This document shows positions 17,801 through 26,022 of a DNA stretch of 41,235 nt, one piece after another. Every line of letters begins with the position of its first letter. Positions within the stretch are counted from its first letter, which is position 1. Origin of the DNA: Candidatus Omnitrophota bacterium (GTDB lineage: Bacteria; Omnitrophota; Gorgyraeia; JAGLLT01); assembly GCA_023140385.1 (NCBI GenBank), contig JAGLLT010000043.1:1-41235 (forward strand), read 5' to 3'. Position numbers and translations under genes: made by a program. The notes under the pieces were generated by a model that saw only the letters and a list, made by a program, of their open reading frames with translations, had not been told where the DNA came from and ran no database searches.

Positions 17801-18073
17801 AATATTGAAACAGAAGTGGTAGGTAAAATTGGAGAAGGTGATAGCGAAATTTTAGAACTCATAAAAAAGGGTGAACTAAATCTTATTATCAATACGCCCT
17901 CAGGACAAAAAGGCCAATCTGATATGAAGCCTATGAGAAATTCAGCGGTTATGCACGGAATTCCCTGCATAACTACAATTCAAGGCGCTCAAGCAGCTGT
18001 TAATGGAATAGAAACCATATTAAAAAGTGATTTATCAGTTAAATCTATTCAGGAATATATAGAAGAAAGTTAA
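14804..18073 (+). CDS. carB: Carbamoyl-phosphate synthase large subunit, with in-frame palindromic insertion
   Basis: Synthesises carbamoyl phosphate from bicarbonate, ammonia and two ATP. It has two homologous ATP-grasp halves, visible from [19 protein letters not shown] near the start and [19 protein letters not shown] near residue 580, each followed by RPSF/RPSY ATP-site motifs, and a C-terminal allosteric MGS-like domain. It starts at GTG 14804 inside carA. At 1089 residues it is slightly longer than usual. The extra length lies at about residues 474-502 between the first synthase half and the oligomerisation domain, encoded by an inverted-repeat element (see 16225-16310). The frame and all catalytic motifs are kept, so the enzyme is probably active. 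Confidence 0.96.
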   Translation: MPKRTDIKKILIIGSGPIVIGQACEFDYSGTQACKALKEEGIKVVLVNSNPATIMTDPELADATYIEPITPEILEKIIAKEKPDALLPTLGGQTGLNTAIKIAERGVLDKYGVEMIGADYEAIKKAEDRECFKKAMEAIGLDLPRSALAFNMNEAREALAAIGLPVIIRPSFTLGGTGGGIAVTEDEFEKIADVGLRNSMISEILIEESIVGWKEYELEVMRDNKDNVVIVCSIENFDPLGIHTGDSITVAPAQTLTDKEYQKMRDAAIAIIREIGVETGGSNIQFALNPRDGRMVVIEMNPRVSRSSALASKATGFPIAKIAAKLAIGYTLDEIRNDITKETPACFEPAIDYCVVKIPRFTFEKFPEAKDILGISMKSVGETMAIGRTFKEALQKGLRGLEIGHTGLDDKSDYKEISDEKIKLRLREPNASRIFYIKYALQKGYSIDDVFQLTSIDPWFIDNIKQIVELEAEIVRSPQSIVHRQKIATKKNLSTIDYGLSTALLRRAKQYGFSDRQIADLINLDELSVRNLRKREGIESTFKLVDTCAAEFEAYTPYYYSTYETEDETRISGKKKIMILGGGPNRIGQGIEFDYCCCHASFALKELGYETIMVNSNPETVSTDYDTSDKLYFEPLTFEDVMNIIDKERPNGVIVQFGGQTPLNLAKRLKEAGVPIIGTSVKSIDRAENRDKFARLVRKLKINQPANGSAVSGEEAEKIAKRIGYPILVRPSYVLGGRAMKIVYDNVSLGEFIKEAKDTSREQPILIDKFLEGAIEVDVDALSDGEQTLIGGIMEHIEEAGVHSGDSACVFPPHTLSDDVIDTIREYTYKLSKELKVKGLLNIQFAVKNDTVYVLEVNPRASRTVPFVSKALGVPLAKIAAKLMVGRKLRELGYTKEKRLNHISVKESVLPFSKFSGVDILLGPEMKSTGEVMGIGSSFGIAFYKAQIAAGQALPVKGKVFISVKNDDKRDIVFVAKKLYDMGFEIIATKGTSKVFRSNNIETEVVGKIGEGDSEILELIKKGELNLIINTPSGQKGQSDMKPMRNSAVMHGIPCITTIQGAQAAVNGIETILKSDLSVKSIQEYIEES
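16225..16310 (+). mobile_element. Heptamer-built palindromic element inserted in frame in carB
   Basis: The left arm is a run of seven-base units, AGTCCGC twice, AGTCCAT twice, then AGACAGA (16225-16259). The right arm (16279-16310) runs TCTGTCG, ACTATTG, ACTATGG, ACTATCG, ACTGC and is largely the reverse complement, with a 19-base A/T-rich loop. It encodes about 28 residues ([11 protein letters not shown]... LST) that have no counterpart in other CarB proteins as I recall them. The design parallels the heptamer ends around the S23-type gene at 24061-24488. Confidence 0.75.
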
Positions 18074-18187
18074 TCCAACTCTACTGGCTGAATTTACCCC
18101 GCCCTTTCCCGCCGCAACATCCAAAATTTAATATAAATCACAAAATTCCCCAAGTGTTAAATCCCCATAGCGCTGGAACTTTAGGTA

Positions 18188-18217
18188 TTGCCAGATATAC
18201 CGTAAGTATGATATAGT
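18188..18217 (+). promoter_or_regulatory. Possible promoter of mnmG
   Basis: TTGCCA (18188-18193), an 18-base spacer and TATAGT (18212-18217), 37 bases before the start codon. The gap after carB (18074-18251) holds nothing else I recognise. Confidence 0.45.
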
Positions 18218-18254
18218 AATTTATTCTGCTCGGAACTTATGGAGATTTAAGGTG

Positions 18255-20090
18255 ATGAAAGAAAAAGCCTACGACGTGATAATCGTCGGCGGAGGCCATG
18301 CCGGCTGTGAAGCGGCGCTTGCCTGTGCCCGCCTTAAGATGAAAACCTGCCTGATTACTTTCCATAAAGACAAAATAGGGACTTTGAGTTGTAATCCTGC
18401 TGTTGGCGGCCTGGGCAAAGGGCAGTTGGTAAAGGAGATTGATGCCCTGGGTGGTGAGATTGCCAAAGCTACAGACGCTTGCGGCATACAGTTTAAAATT
18501 CTTAATGCCTCAAAGGGCCCGGCCGTTTGGTCGTCCCGAGCCCAGGTAGATATAGATAAGTTCGGACGATATATACTGGAGGTTGTGGAAAAACAAAGCA
18601 ACCTTGGAGTTTTGGAAGATGAAGTAACGGATTTTATCTTTAAGGACAAAAAAATCCGCGGCATTATTACGGCAGGCGGTAAGAAGATAAAAAGCAAAAA
18701 GGTAATTGTTGCTCCCGGCACCTTTTTAAACGGCTTGATGCACGTGGGCTTAAAGAGTTTTCCCGGCGGAAGGCTGGAGGAGCCGGAGACAGCTGTGAAG
18801 CTTTCTGAATCACTTAAGAAGTTAGGCCATAAAATACTGCGCTTTAAGACAGGAACCTGCGCCCGCGTAGACGGCAGAACCATAGATTTTTCCAAATGCG
18901 CTGAGCAGGAAGGTGATAAGCCGCCGACTCCTTTCTCACTTTCTACGAAAAAATTACGTGTCAGACAGATTTCCTGCCATATAACCTACACTAATGAAAA
19001 AACTCATAAGATCATAAGAGATAATCTTGACCGGTCGCCTTTATTCTCAGGCAAGATTACCGGTACGGGCGTGAGGTATTGCCCCTCACTGGAAGACAAG
19101 GTAGTGAAGTTTCCTCATCACAAAAGGCATCAGGTTTTTTTAGAGCCGGAGGGCAAAGGTACTGATGAGTACTATCTTAACGGCCTATCAACAAGTTTGC
19201 CGGAGGACGCGCAGGATGCCTTTATCAGGAGTGTACCCGGCCTTAAAAAGGTGAAGATTAATCGCTTTGGTTATGGCATAGAGCACGACGCCGTAGACTC
19301 CAGACAGCTTTATCCTACTTTGGAATCGAAGATAGTGAAAAATCTTTATCTAGCGGGGCAGATTAACGGGTCTACCGGCTATGAAGAGGCGGCGGCGCAG
19401 GGATTAATTGCCGGCATAAACGCGGTCTTGTCAATAAGGAAGAAAACGCCTTTAATTTTAGACAGGGCTTCAGGCTATATCGGTGTTTTAATTGATGACT
19501 TAGTCACTAAAGGGACCAATGAGCCCTATCGAATGCTTACCTCGCGTGTTGAGTACCGGCTTATCTTAAGGGAGGATAATGCCGATTTGAGATTAAGAAA
19601 GATAGGTTATAAAACAGGGCTGGTCAGCCGAAAAGATTACAATAAAATCATCAAAAAAGAAAAAGAAATAAAAGACGCTTTTAAAAAGCTGAAAGAAATA
19701 AAAATTGCCGCGAAGAGCAAAAAAATTACACTTCATCAGTACCTAAGGCGCCCGGAAGTAAAAATAAAAGAGTTAAAGAAGAAATATAAACTGAAATATT
19801 CAGATGAAGCTCTCAGGCAGGTGGAGATTGAAACCAAATATGAAGGTTTTATTAAAAGACAAATGGCGCAGGTTAAGGCCTTTGAAGATATTGAGAAAGT
19901 GAAAATACCGCCCGAACTGGATTACGCGAAGGTGCCCTCTCTTTCAGGGGAAATTATCGAAAAGTTATCACATTTTAAACCGCTTAACCTGGGCCAGGCC
20001 AACAGGATATCCGGCATAACGCCCGCGGCCATTACCATCCTTATGATTTATTTAAGAAAGTATAAAGGTGAAAAGAAAACCAGGGTATAA
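18255..20090 (+). CDS. mnmG: tRNA uridine-34 carboxymethylaminomethyl synthesis enzyme MnmG (GidA)
   Basis: FAD-dependent enzyme that with MnmE modifies U34 of certain tRNAs. The N-terminal FAD motif is DVIIVGGGHAGCEAALA. Other family blocks are TLSCNPAVGGLGKGQLVKEI, the SSRAQVD segment, FPGGRLEEPETAVKLSESL, the signature GTCARVDGRTIDFS, and LYLAGQINGSTGYEEAAAQG. The C-terminal helical domain that meets MnmE and tRNA ends near residue 610. Length is normal. A GTG at 18252 directly precedes ATG 18255; I chose the ATG because GGAG at 18241 is better spaced. The gene overlaps the following radical SAM gene by 23 bases. Confidence 0.96.
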   Translation: MKEKAYDVIIVGGGHAGCEAALACARLKMKTCLITFHKDKIGTLSCNPAVGGLGKGQLVKEIDALGGEIAKATDACGIQFKILNASKGPAVWSSRAQVDIDKFGRYILEVVEKQSNLGVLEDEVTDFIFKDKKIRGIITAGGKKIKSKKVIVAPGTFLNGLMHVGLKSFPGGRLEEPETAVKLSESLKKLGHKILRFKTGTCARVDGRTIDFSKCAEQEGDKPPTPFSLSTKKLRVRQISCHITYTNEKTHKIIRDNLDRSPLFSGKITGTGVRYCPSLEDKVVKFPHHKRHQVFLEPEGKGTDEYYLNGLSTSLPEDAQDAFIRSVPGLKKVKINRFGYGIEHDAVDSRQLYPTLESKIVKNLYLAGQINGSTGYEEAAAQGLIAGINAVLSIRKKTPLILDRASGYIGVLIDDLVTKGTNEPYRMLTSRVEYRLILREDNADLRLRKIGYKTGLVSRKDYNKIIKKEKEIKDAFKKLKEIKIAAKSKKITLHQYLRRPEVKIKELKKKYKLKYSDEALRQVEIETKYEGFIKRQMAQVKAFEDIEKVKIPPELDYAKVPSLSGEIIEKLSHFKPLNLGQANRISGITPAAITILMIYLRKYKGEKKTRV

Positions 20091-20991
20091 AAAATTTTCT
20101 GATTACCTTAAAGGCCGCTTTGGCTGTAAAGTGTACAAAGTGAGTGTAGACGCCGGTTTTTCCTGCCCGAATAAAGACGGGCATTTTTCAAAAAAGGGCT
20201 GTATCTACTGCGACAACAGAACCTTTAACGCGTATAGCGGCGCTAATTTGCCTCCTATAAGTAAACAGATATCCAACGGAATAAAGTTCGGCGGTTCCCG
20301 CTATAAAGCAAAAAAGTTTTTCGTTTATTTTCAGGCGCACACCAATACCTATGCTTCTATAGTTGAGCTTAAGAAAAAATATGATTCTATAAAAAAGTTT
20401 GAAAATGTCGCGGGTTTAATTATCGGTACCAGGCCCGACTGTATTGATAAAGAAAAACTTGATTTAATCGAAAGTTACAGCGACAACTATGAGGTCTGGA
20501 TAGAGTACGGCCTGCAAAGCGTCCACGATAAAACTCTTAAGCTTATAAACAGAAACCACACTTACAATGATTTTCTTAACGCCTATAAACTGACTAAAGG
20601 CAGAAATGTCAAAATCTGCCCCCATGTTATTTTGGGCCTGCCTCATGAGACAACAGATGAAATCCTTAAGACTGCTAAGGAAATGGCGCGGCTTAAGCCG
20701 GATGGCATAAAAATACATCCCCTATATATAGTAAAAGATACTAATTTAGAAAAACTCTATAAGAAAGATAAGTTCAAAATATACTCTTTGGGTGAATACT
20801 TTAATTTACTAATTGAATTTTTAAAGCATTTACATCCTGAAACTATAATTACCCGCTTAACCGCGGATTGTCCCAGAAAACTGCTCATAGAACCCCAGTG
20901 GCTTGAAGAAAAAGCAAGGTTTATTCAGCTTTTAGATAAAGAGGTGGACAAAAGAGGAGTTTCTCAGGGGGATTTGTACGAAGGGGAATGA
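20068..20991 (+). CDS. TIGR01212-family radical SAM protein (YhcC/YtqA-like)
   Basis: Radical SAM protein of unknown reaction, 307 residues. The Fe-S cysteines are in SCPNKDGHFSKKGCIYCDN (about 27-45), with the wide first spacing (C-x10-C-x2-C) typical of this family. Other conserved pieces are FQAHTNTYA, IIGTRPDCID, WIEYGLQSVHD and HVILGLPHET. It starts at GTG 20068, 23 bases inside mnmG, and is translated in tandem with it. The shared operon suggests an RNA- or cofactor-modification role, but the function is not established. It is the last core gene before the accessory islet. Confidence 0.9.
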   Translation: MKRKPGYKKFSDYLKGRFGCKVYKVSVDAGFSCPNKDGHFSKKGCIYCDNRTFNAYSGANLPPISKQISNGIKFGGSRYKAKKFFVYFQAHTNTYASIVELKKKYDSIKKFENVAGLIIGTRPDCIDKEKLDLIESYSDNYEVWIEYGLQSVHDKTLKLINRNHTYNDFLNAYKLTKGRNVKICPHVILGLPHETTDEILKTAKEMARLKPDGIKIHPLYIVKDTNLEKLYKKDKFKIYSLGEYFNLLIEFLKHLHPETIITRLTADCPRKLLIEPQWLEEKARFIQLLDKEVDKRGVSQGDLYEGE

Positions 20992-21035
20992 TTTGCACCC
21001 TTGCTCTATTCAAATCGCGAGGAGGTGTATAAGCA

Positions 21036-21311
21036 ATGGGAGTAATATCAATAAGACTTAATCAGCAGGAAGAAAAAGTATTAAAAAGGCTGTCTAGCTA
21101 TTACGATGAGGATCGTTCAAAAGTATTGAAAAAATCTCTTATGGAAATGCATGAAACTCTGATAGATAGAAAGGTTATTGAAAAATATGAAGCAAAGGAA
21201 CGCGGAAAAAATATTAAAAAAGAAGAATTAAAAGCGGAGAATAATTTATTCTACCTGATCCCCGAAGTTTCGGGGCAAGTGAGTTTAAATGTTAGAAGTA
21301 AAAAAACTTGA
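21036..21311 (+). CDS. Ribbon-helix-helix antitoxin-like protein, C-terminus replaced by attC sequence
   Basis: The first 60 or so residues (VISIRLNQQEEKVLKRLS, then DRSKVLKKSLMEMHETLIDR) resemble RelB/DUF6290-type ribbon-helix-helix antitoxins. AGGAGGT at about 21022 gives a good start at ATG 21036. The last 20 or so codons (from about 21252) read through a half attC site and stop in the -35 box of the next promoter. The native C-terminus and the partner toxin gene have therefore been lost, most simply by recombination at the attC. It may still bind DNA but has no visible toxin partner. Confidence 0.7.
   Translation: MGVISIRLNQQEEKVLKRLSSYYDEDRSKVLKKSLMEMHETLIDRKVIEKYEAKERGKNIKKEELKAENNLFYLIPEVSGQVSLNVRSKKT
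21255..21297 (+). repeat. Half attC site (integron cassette recombination site remnant)
   Basis: GATCCCCGAAGTTTCGGGG forms the hairpin stem, followed by GTGAGTTTAAAT and the core GTTAGAA (21291-21297). The sequence closely matches attC sites of the main array at 29-36 kb, but the left core (a CTAAC-type box) is missing. Confidence 0.72.
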
Positions 21312-21336
21312 CATATAATACCGCATATGGTATTAT
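21308..21336 (+). promoter_or_regulatory. Promoter with palindromic operator of the PIN toxin operon
   Basis: TTGACA (21308-21313), a 17-base spacer and TATTAT (21331-21336). The perfect inverted repeat ATAATACC/GGTATTAT (21315-21322, 21329-21336) covers the spacer and -10 box, as expected for repression by the RHH antitoxin. Transcription would begin about three bases before the toxin ATG. Confidence 0.82.
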
Positions 21337-21345
21337 TCATTTATT

Positions 21346-21756
21346 ATGAAAATAGTATTAGACACTAATGTTTTATATGCTGGTTTATATTCTTCCGTAG
21401 GCGCGTCTTTCAAAATATTAAAGGCAATCGTAGATAAAAAAATAAGAATTGTTTTATCAACAACACTACTTTTTGAATATGAAGATGTCTTAAAAAGAAA
21501 AAGCAAAGAGTTGGGCTTAAATCACGAGAAGATAGAAGCCATACTAGATAATTTATGTTTTTTGTCTGAACATCAAAAAATATATTTTTTATGGAGACCA
21601 ATTTTATCAGATCCAAAGGATGATCACATTTTAGAATTAGCAGTTAGCTCAAATGCTAAAACAGTAGTTACGCATAATATAAAAGATTTTAAAAATAGTA
21701 ATAAATTTGGAATTAGAGCGATAACCCCTAAATCATTATTGGAGAAAATAAAATGA
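21346..21756 (+). CDS. PIN-domain toxin (COG1569-like, VapC superfamily)
   Basis: Putative RNase toxin of 136 residues. PIN acidic residues are visible in IVLDTNVLYAG (Asp6), an FEYEDVL glutamate at about 45-48, DPKDDHILELA (about 88-98), and late THNIKDF. It lies first in the operon and overlaps the antitoxin start by four bases, the reverse of the usual antitoxin-toxin order. No Shine-Dalgarno sequence precedes ATG 21346. The promoter places the transcript start only about three bases upstream, so translation is probably leaderless. The target RNA is unknown. Confidence 0.88.
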   Translation: MKIVLDTNVLYAGLYSSVGASFKILKAIVDKKIRIVLSTTLLFEYEDVLKRKSKELGLNHEKIEAILDNLCFLSEHQKIYFLWRPILSDPKDDHILELAVSSNAKTVVTHNIKDFKNSNKFGIRAITPKSLLEKIK

Positions 21757-21986
21757 GCGCGTTAAGTTTACGTTTGCCTGATTCAATTCATCGGCATATC
21801 AAAGAAATAGCAAGGAAAGAGGGTGTTTCAATCAACCACTTTATATCTTCTGCTGTATCAGAGAAGATATCGGCATTGATTACAGAAGATTATTTAGCCA
21901 AAAGAGCTAAAAAGGCATCAGCCTCTGATTTTAGAAAAATTTTATCTAAAGTTCCCAAAAGGAAGCCTTTGTCCGGAGATGAATAA
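21753..21986 (+). CDS. Ribbon-helix-helix antitoxin of the PIN toxin
   Basis: 77 residues. The N-terminal strand and two helices, SLRLPDSIHRHIKEIARKEG followed by VSINHFISSAVSEKIS, are a typical HicB/CopG-like DNA-binding half. The charged C-terminus (LAKRAKKASASDFRKILSKV) is the likely toxin-wrapping segment. ATG 21753 overlaps the toxin stop and has GGAG nine bases upstream, in contrast to the leaderless toxin. It probably binds the palindrome at 21315-21336. Confidence 0.86.
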   Translation: MSALSLRLPDSIHRHIKEIARKEGVSINHFISSAVSEKISALITEDYLAKRAKKASASDFRKILSKVPKRKPLSGDE

Positions 21987-21992
21987 ACAAAC

Positions 21993-22007
21993 GGGGTCAG
22001 ACCTCGA
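21993..22007 (+). repeat. Fragment of the GGGGTCA...CTCGA dispersed repeat
   Basis: GGGGTCAGACCTCGA resembles the start of the palindromic repeats at 31384, 32050 and 32366 and appears to be a decayed end of one. Confidence 0.4.
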
Positions 22008-22051
22008 AATGCGAAAAGATAATACTTCACTTAACTTATTTACTTGAAACA

Positions 22052-22249
22052 TTGCTAAAACATCACATAGAATTAGTAACTTCCGAATCAAGAGGAGCGA
22101 CTAAAAATACTCCTAACGATTTAAAGCAAGAACATCCTCATATAAAATGGCGAGCCATGGCCGGTATGCGAGACATATTGATACACAATTACTTTGGTAT
22201 AGATTATGATATTGTATGGGATGTAATTATGAACAAAATGCCCTCTTGA
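22052..22249 (+). pseudogene. HepT (HEPN, DUF86) toxin remnant
   Basis: The readable part (LKQEHPHIKWRAMAGMRDI, then LIHNYFGIDYDIVWDVIMN) is the C-terminal half of a HepT RNase toxin, including the HEPN active-site pattern R-x4-H-x-Y (RDILIHNY). The first half is missing. Just upstream the expected NFRII-like segment lies in another frame (around 22078-22095), which indicates a frameshift. The C-terminal end is also short. No MntA antitoxin gene is present, so this is a decayed cassette or TA remnant. Confidence 0.72.
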
Positions 22250-22457
22250 GTCTTTCCTCTAATGCTTTATAATGAAGCATTCCTTCCATAGAATCCCGGC
22301 GGCTTGAAAAAAAGCGCGATTTATGCAATTAATAGCTATTACCCCTCCTTTTTTCTCTTAATTATTGGCTTGCCAAAAGAGGAGATGTGTGAGATTATAG
22401 AGGCGCGTAATTATTAAAGAAGAAAATGCCTTCCAAAAGGAAATTTAAAGACAAAAA

Positions 22458-24035
22458 ATGAAAGATAAAAGATCTAATCATCAAGATTGGGTGGCTATAT
22501 TGGACTTTGGTTCCCAGTACACACATTTAATCGCCCGCCGCGTAAGAGAACTAAAGGTTTATTCGGAGATAGTGCCTTTTAATATAAAGGCTAAAGATTT
22601 AGCCAAAAGAAACCCTAAGGCCATTATTCTCTCAGGCGGCCCGGCAAGCGTTACACTGAAAAAGAGCCCGGTTTGTGATAAAGGAATTTTTGAGCTCGGT
22701 GTTCCCGTTCTCGGTATTTGTTATGGAACTCAGCTTATGGGTAAGTGTTTTGGCGGCAGGGTTATAGGCGCTAAAAAGAGAGAGTATGGCAAAGCGGTAC
22801 TGTCTGTTAAATCAAAGAAGAACCTGTTTAAGGGTTTATCAGCAAAAGAAACCGTCTGGATGAGTCATGGTGACAGAATAAAGAAACTTCCCGGAGGGTT
22901 TAAGGTAATAGGTACGACTTCAAATTCACCAGTGGCCGCGATGGAGAATGCTTCAAAGAAACTCTACGGCCTTCAGTTCCATCCGGAAGTAATTCATACT
23001 CCCAACGGAAAGACTATCATAAGGAATTTTGTAAAAGATATCGCTAAATGCGAGTCTACTTGGAGTATGCGGTCTTTCACGAAAGAGACAATCGAGAAAA
23101 TCAGAGAAGATGTCGGTAACAATAAAGTTCTCTGCGGTATGTCAGGCGGAGTTGACTCTTCTGTTTTAGCCCTTTTATTGCATAAAGCCATAGGTAAAAA
23201 TTTAATTTCAATTTTTATAGACCACGGTCTTTTAAGGAAAGATGAAGCCAGGCAGGTAGAAAAAAGATTTAAAAAACATTATAAACTAAATTTAATAGTT
23301 GTTAATGCCCAGGATGATTTCTTAAAGGCCTTAAAAAATGTAACCGACCCGGAGAAAAAAAGAAAGATTATAGGTAAAATCTTTATTAAAGTTTTTGAAA
23401 GAAAAACAAGCACCCTTATGGGCATAAAAAAGCTGAGTAAGATAAAATACCTGGCTCAAGGTACGCTTTATCCCGATGTGATAGAGTCTGTTTCTCCCGC
23501 GGGCGGCCCTTCCGCGACAATAAAAAGTCATCATAATGTCGGTGGACTACCCAAGCGCCTTAAATTTAAACTGGTTGAGCCCTTAAGGGATTTATTTAAA
23601 GATGAAGTCAGATTAGTTGGAAAAGAACTCAAGATGCCCGACGAGATAATCCATAGACAGCCCTTTCCCGGGCCGGGCCTGGCTGTCCGCATCGTGGGGG
23701 CGGTTACCAGGGAACGCTGTGATATATTAAGAGAGGCCGACTGGATACTTATCGACGAGATAAAAAAGGCGGGGTTGTACAGAAAGCTCTGGCAGTCATT
23801 TTGTGTTTATCTGCCTATAAAATCGGTTGGAGTTATGGGGGACGAGAGGACCTATGAAGATGCCATTGCCATACGCGCCGTAATCAGCGAAGATGCCATG
23901 ACCGCCAGCGTAGCGCGCCTGCCTTACGATTTATTAGAAAGGACTTCAAGCCGTATTATAAATGAAGTAAAAGGCATAAATCGAGTCGTCTACGATATTT
24001 CATCAAAACCACCAAGCACGATTGAGTGGGAATAA
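22458..24035 (+). CDS. guaA: GMP synthase (glutamine-hydrolysing)
   Basis: Converts XMP to GMP with glutamine and ATP, 525 residues, normal size. The class I amidotransferase domain comes first: nucleophile Cys88 in [11 protein letters not shown], oxyanion SGGPASV, and the His-Glu pair in [10 protein letters not shown]. The ATP-pyrophosphatase P-loop is [12 protein letters not shown] (about 227). The C-terminal dimerisation domain ends in PPSTIEWE, the conserved GuaA terminus. The preceding 22250-22457 gap holds a small inverted repeat (AATGCTT/AAGCATT at 22261-22280) and a weak TTGCCA promoter candidate near 22370. It is another glutamine-using enzyme, like CarA and PurF. Confidence 0.97.
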   Translation: MKDKRSNHQDWVAILDFGSQYTHLIARRVRELKVYSEIVPFNIKAKDLAKRNPKAIILSGGPASVTLKKSPVCDKGIFELGVPVLGICYGTQLMGKCFGGRVIGAKKREYGKAVLSVKSKKNLFKGLSAKETVWMSHGDRIKKLPGGFKVIGTTSNSPVAAMENASKKLYGLQFHPEVIHTPNGKTIIRNFVKDIAKCESTWSMRSFTKETIEKIREDVGNNKVLCGMSGGVDSSVLALLLHKAIGKNLISIFIDHGLLRKDEARQVEKRFKKHYKLNLIVVNAQDDFLKALKNVTDPEKKRKIIGKIFIKVFERKTSTLMGIKKLSKIKYLAQGTLYPDVIESVSPAGGPSATIKSHHNVGGLPKRLKFKLVEPLRDLFKDEVRLVGKELKMPDEIIHRQPFPGPGLAVRIVGAVTRERCDILREADWILIDEIKKAGLYRKLWQSFCVYLPIKSVGVMGDERTYEDAIAIRAVISEDAMTASVARLPYDLLERTSSRIINEVKGINRVVYDISSKPPSTIEWE

Positions 24036-24036
24036 G

Positions 24037-24059
24037 CTTTGACATCTTAGATGTCAAAG
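24037..24059 (+). repeat. Perfect 11-bp inverted repeat after guaA
   Basis: CTTTGACATCT-T-AGATGTCAAAG. It begins two bases after the guaA stop and lacks a T-run, so it is not a typical terminator. It directly abuts the heptamer end of the S23-type element. Confidence 0.65.
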
Positions 24060-24060
24060 A

Positions 24061-24488
24061 GAAACCAGAAACCAGTTGCCAGAAAAAAACTAAATTTGGA
24101 TATTGAATGGAAGAGTTTAAATTTGATTTTGAACATCTTAAAGTTTACCAAAAAGTATTAAAGTTTATCGATAAAGTATTTGAAATAATAAAAGATTTAC
24201 CTAAAGAATATAGATATTCAATAGGAAGTAATCTCTTAAGAGCTGCTTTGTCTGTTTCAAATAACATAGCAGAAGGGAACGATAAAGTATCGCAGAAGGA
24301 AAAATTGCGTTATTTTCGAATATCTTCTGATTCTGCCAGAGAATGTGTTTCAGTTTTTATTGTTTTAAATAGGCAGAGTCTTTTAGCAGATGAAATTTTT
24401 TGGAAATTAAAAAGTAATGTTCGGGAAATCACTAGTATGCTTCGTGGATTTTCAGGGTAATTCTGGTTTCTGGATTCAGATTTCTGGT
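24061..24488 (+). mobile_element. S23/IVP-encoding element with inverted heptamer-repeat ends
   Basis: The left end is GAAACCA, GAAACCA, GTTGCCA, GAA (24061-24084). The right end is TTCTGGT, TTCTGGA, TTCAGAT, TTCTGGT (24461-24488), starting immediately after the stop codon of the enclosed gene. The ends are imperfect reverse complements in seven-base units. In other bacteria S23-type proteins are encoded in intervening sequences of 23S rRNA genes that also have complementary ends. Here the element lies between guaA and purF. Confidence 0.7.
24107..24460 (+). CDS. S23/IVP-type four-helix-bundle protein
   Basis: 117 residues of the four-helix-bundle family (PF05635-like, related to Avd of diversity-generating retroelements). 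Recognised from FEHLKVYQKVLKFIDKVFEI, LPKEYRYSIGSNLLRAALSV, the signature SNNIAEGNDKVSQKEKLRYF, and SDSARECVSVFIVLNRQSLL. It has no known catalytic motif. Proteins of this kind occur in 23S rRNA intervening sequences and as scattered genes in many genomes. It is not part of the purine genes around it and is bounded by inverted heptamer repeats, so it looks like cargo, or the agent, of a small mobile element. No good Shine-Dalgarno sequence precedes ATG 24107. Confidence 0.88.
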   Translation: MEEFKFDFEHLKVYQKVLKFIDKVFEIIKDLPKEYRYSIGSNLLRAALSVSNNIAEGNDKVSQKEKLRYFRISSDSARECVSVFIVLNRQSLLADEIFWKLKSNVREITSMLRGFSG

Positions 24489-24514
24489 ATCTAACCAAAC
24501 AAAGCGAGGTTCTG

Positions 24515-25885
24515 ATGTGCGGAATATTTGGTGTTTGTGGACATAAAGAGGCGGCTCGGCTTACTTTTCTTGGCCTTTATGCTCTTCAACATAGAGGAGA
24601 AGAGAGCGCGGGGATTATAGCTTGTGACGGCAGAAGAATCAGGCATCACAAAGGTATGGGGTTGGCAGGTGACGTTTTTGCCGGAGACGCGATTAAGCCC
24701 CTAAAAGGAAAGACGGCGGTGGGGCATGTCCGCTATTCAACTACAGGTTCGAGTAGTACCAAAAATATCCAGCCCTTTTTTGTAAATCATAAAAGAGGCC
24801 ATATAGTTATTGCTCATAACGGGAACCTTGTAAACACTTTAGAACTGCATAAAGAACTTGAAAAAAGAGGCTCTATTTTTCAGACGACAATGGACTCTGA
24901 GATAATAGCCCATCTTTTTGCCAGATCAGAGGAGAAGGATTGCAAAAAGAGAGTTGTTGCCGCCCTGTCACAATTAGAAGGATCATACTCCTTGGTTTTA
25001 ATGCTGGATAACCTGCTAATCGGAGCGAGAGATCCTCTGGGATGGAAGCCTTTGTGCATTGGCAAGTTAAATGGTGCCTATATTCTGGCCAGTGAAACCT
25101 GCGCCCTGGATCTGATACAGGCGGAGTACGTAAGAGATGTTGAGCCGGGCGAAATTGTTTTTATTACAGAAGAAGGAATAGAGTCGATAAAACCTTTCAA
25201 GAGCCGGAAGCATTCTTTGTGCATCTTTGAATACATATATTTTGCCAGGCCCGATAGTAATATTTTCGGTGATAACGTTTATTTAACCCGAAAGCGCCTT
25301 GGCGAACAGCTTGCCCGCGAATATCCCGCTGATTGTGATTTGGTAATGTCAATACCTGATTCAGGCAGTTACGCGGCGGTAGGTTACGCGAGGGAAGCCG
25401 GGATACCTTATGAGATTGGTATGATAAGAAATCACTACGTCGGCAGAACCTTTATTCAGCCATCGCAGTTTATCAGGGACTTTAAAGTCAAGGTAAAGCT
25501 CAATTCCATAAAGGACGTTTTAAAAGATAAACGCGTAGTGGTTGTTGAAGATTCTATCGTTCGCGGCACCACCAGCCGCGCGAGAATAAAGGCCATCAGG
25601 CAGGCCGGCGCCAAAGAAATTCATATGCGTGTAACCTGTCCTCCTCTGAGGCACCCCTGTTTCTTCGGCATCGATTTTCCTACTAAAAAAGAACTTATTG
25701 CCGCGAATAATTCAATAGAACAAATTCGGGACTTTCTGGGACTGGATAGTTTAGGATATTTAAGCCTGGAGGGTATGCTTAAGGCTATGATGCTGCCTAA
25801 AGATGAGTTTTGCACAGCCTGTTTTTCAGGAAACTACCCAATTAAACTTCCCAAGAAACTCTCAAAACACGCTCTTGAAAAGTAG
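24515..25885 (+). CDS. purF: Amidophosphoribosyltransferase
   Basis: First committed step of purine synthesis: glutamine plus PRPP gives phosphoribosylamine. The start is fixed by the Ntn nucleophile Cys2 (MCGIFGVCG), so no propeptide is present, unlike the long form in Bacillus. The glutaminase domain has ALQHRGEESAGI, GHVRYSTTGSS and IAHNGNLVN. The phosphoribosyltransferase PRPP motif is VVVVEDSIVRGTT (about 345). The C-terminal cysteines (VTCPPLRHPC and CTACFSG) are placed as in Fe-S-containing PurF. Length is 456. RBS GCGAGG is seven bases upstream, and the gene begins 26 bases after the S23 element. Confidence 0.97.
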   Translation: MCGIFGVCGHKEAARLTFLGLYALQHRGEESAGIIACDGRRIRHHKGMGLAGDVFAGDAIKPLKGKTAVGHVRYSTTGSSSTKNIQPFFVNHKRGHIVIAHNGNLVNTLELHKELEKRGSIFQTTMDSEIIAHLFARSEEKDCKKRVVAALSQLEGSYSLVLMLDNLLIGARDPLGWKPLCIGKLNGAYILASETCALDLIQAEYVRDVEPGEIVFITEEGIESIKPFKSRKHSLCIFEYIYFARPDSNIFGDNVYLTRKRLGEQLAREYPADCDLVMSIPDSGSYAAVGYAREAGIPYEIGMIRNHYVGRTFIQPSQFIRDFKVKVKLNSIKDVLKDKRVVVVEDSIVRGTTSRARIKAIRQAGAKEIHMRVTCPPLRHPCFFGIDFPTKKELIAANNSIEQIRDFLGLDSLGYLSLEGMLKAMMLPKDEFCTACFSGNYPIKLPKKLSKHALEK

Positions 25886-25955
25886 AAAGTGCTATCGATG
25901 AAGTAAAACGCGTTTCAGCCTACCGGCCTTAAGGGCTTATCAGGTAACATTCTTC

Positions 25956-25984
25956 TGTACAAATCCCGTTTTTTTATTTATAAT
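25956..25984 (+). promoter_or_regulatory. Probable promoter of the nfnAB-like operon
   Basis: TGTACA (25956-25961, four of six -35 matches), a 17-base spacer and a perfect TATAAT (25979-25984), 38 bases before the start codon. Confidence 0.55.
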
Positions 25985-26022
25985 ATCCTTTATATCCGTT
26001 ATCACACATAAGGAAAAGACAA

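Noticed and set aside
18269-18895. 208-codon open frame on the minus strand
   Set aside because: It lies antisense within mnmG and has no start signals or domain; a frame shadow of a strongly conserved gene.
24037-24059. guaA transcription terminator
   Set aside because: The inverted repeat is perfect, but no T-run follows. It abuts the heptamer array, so it is better treated as part of, or target for, the S23 element.
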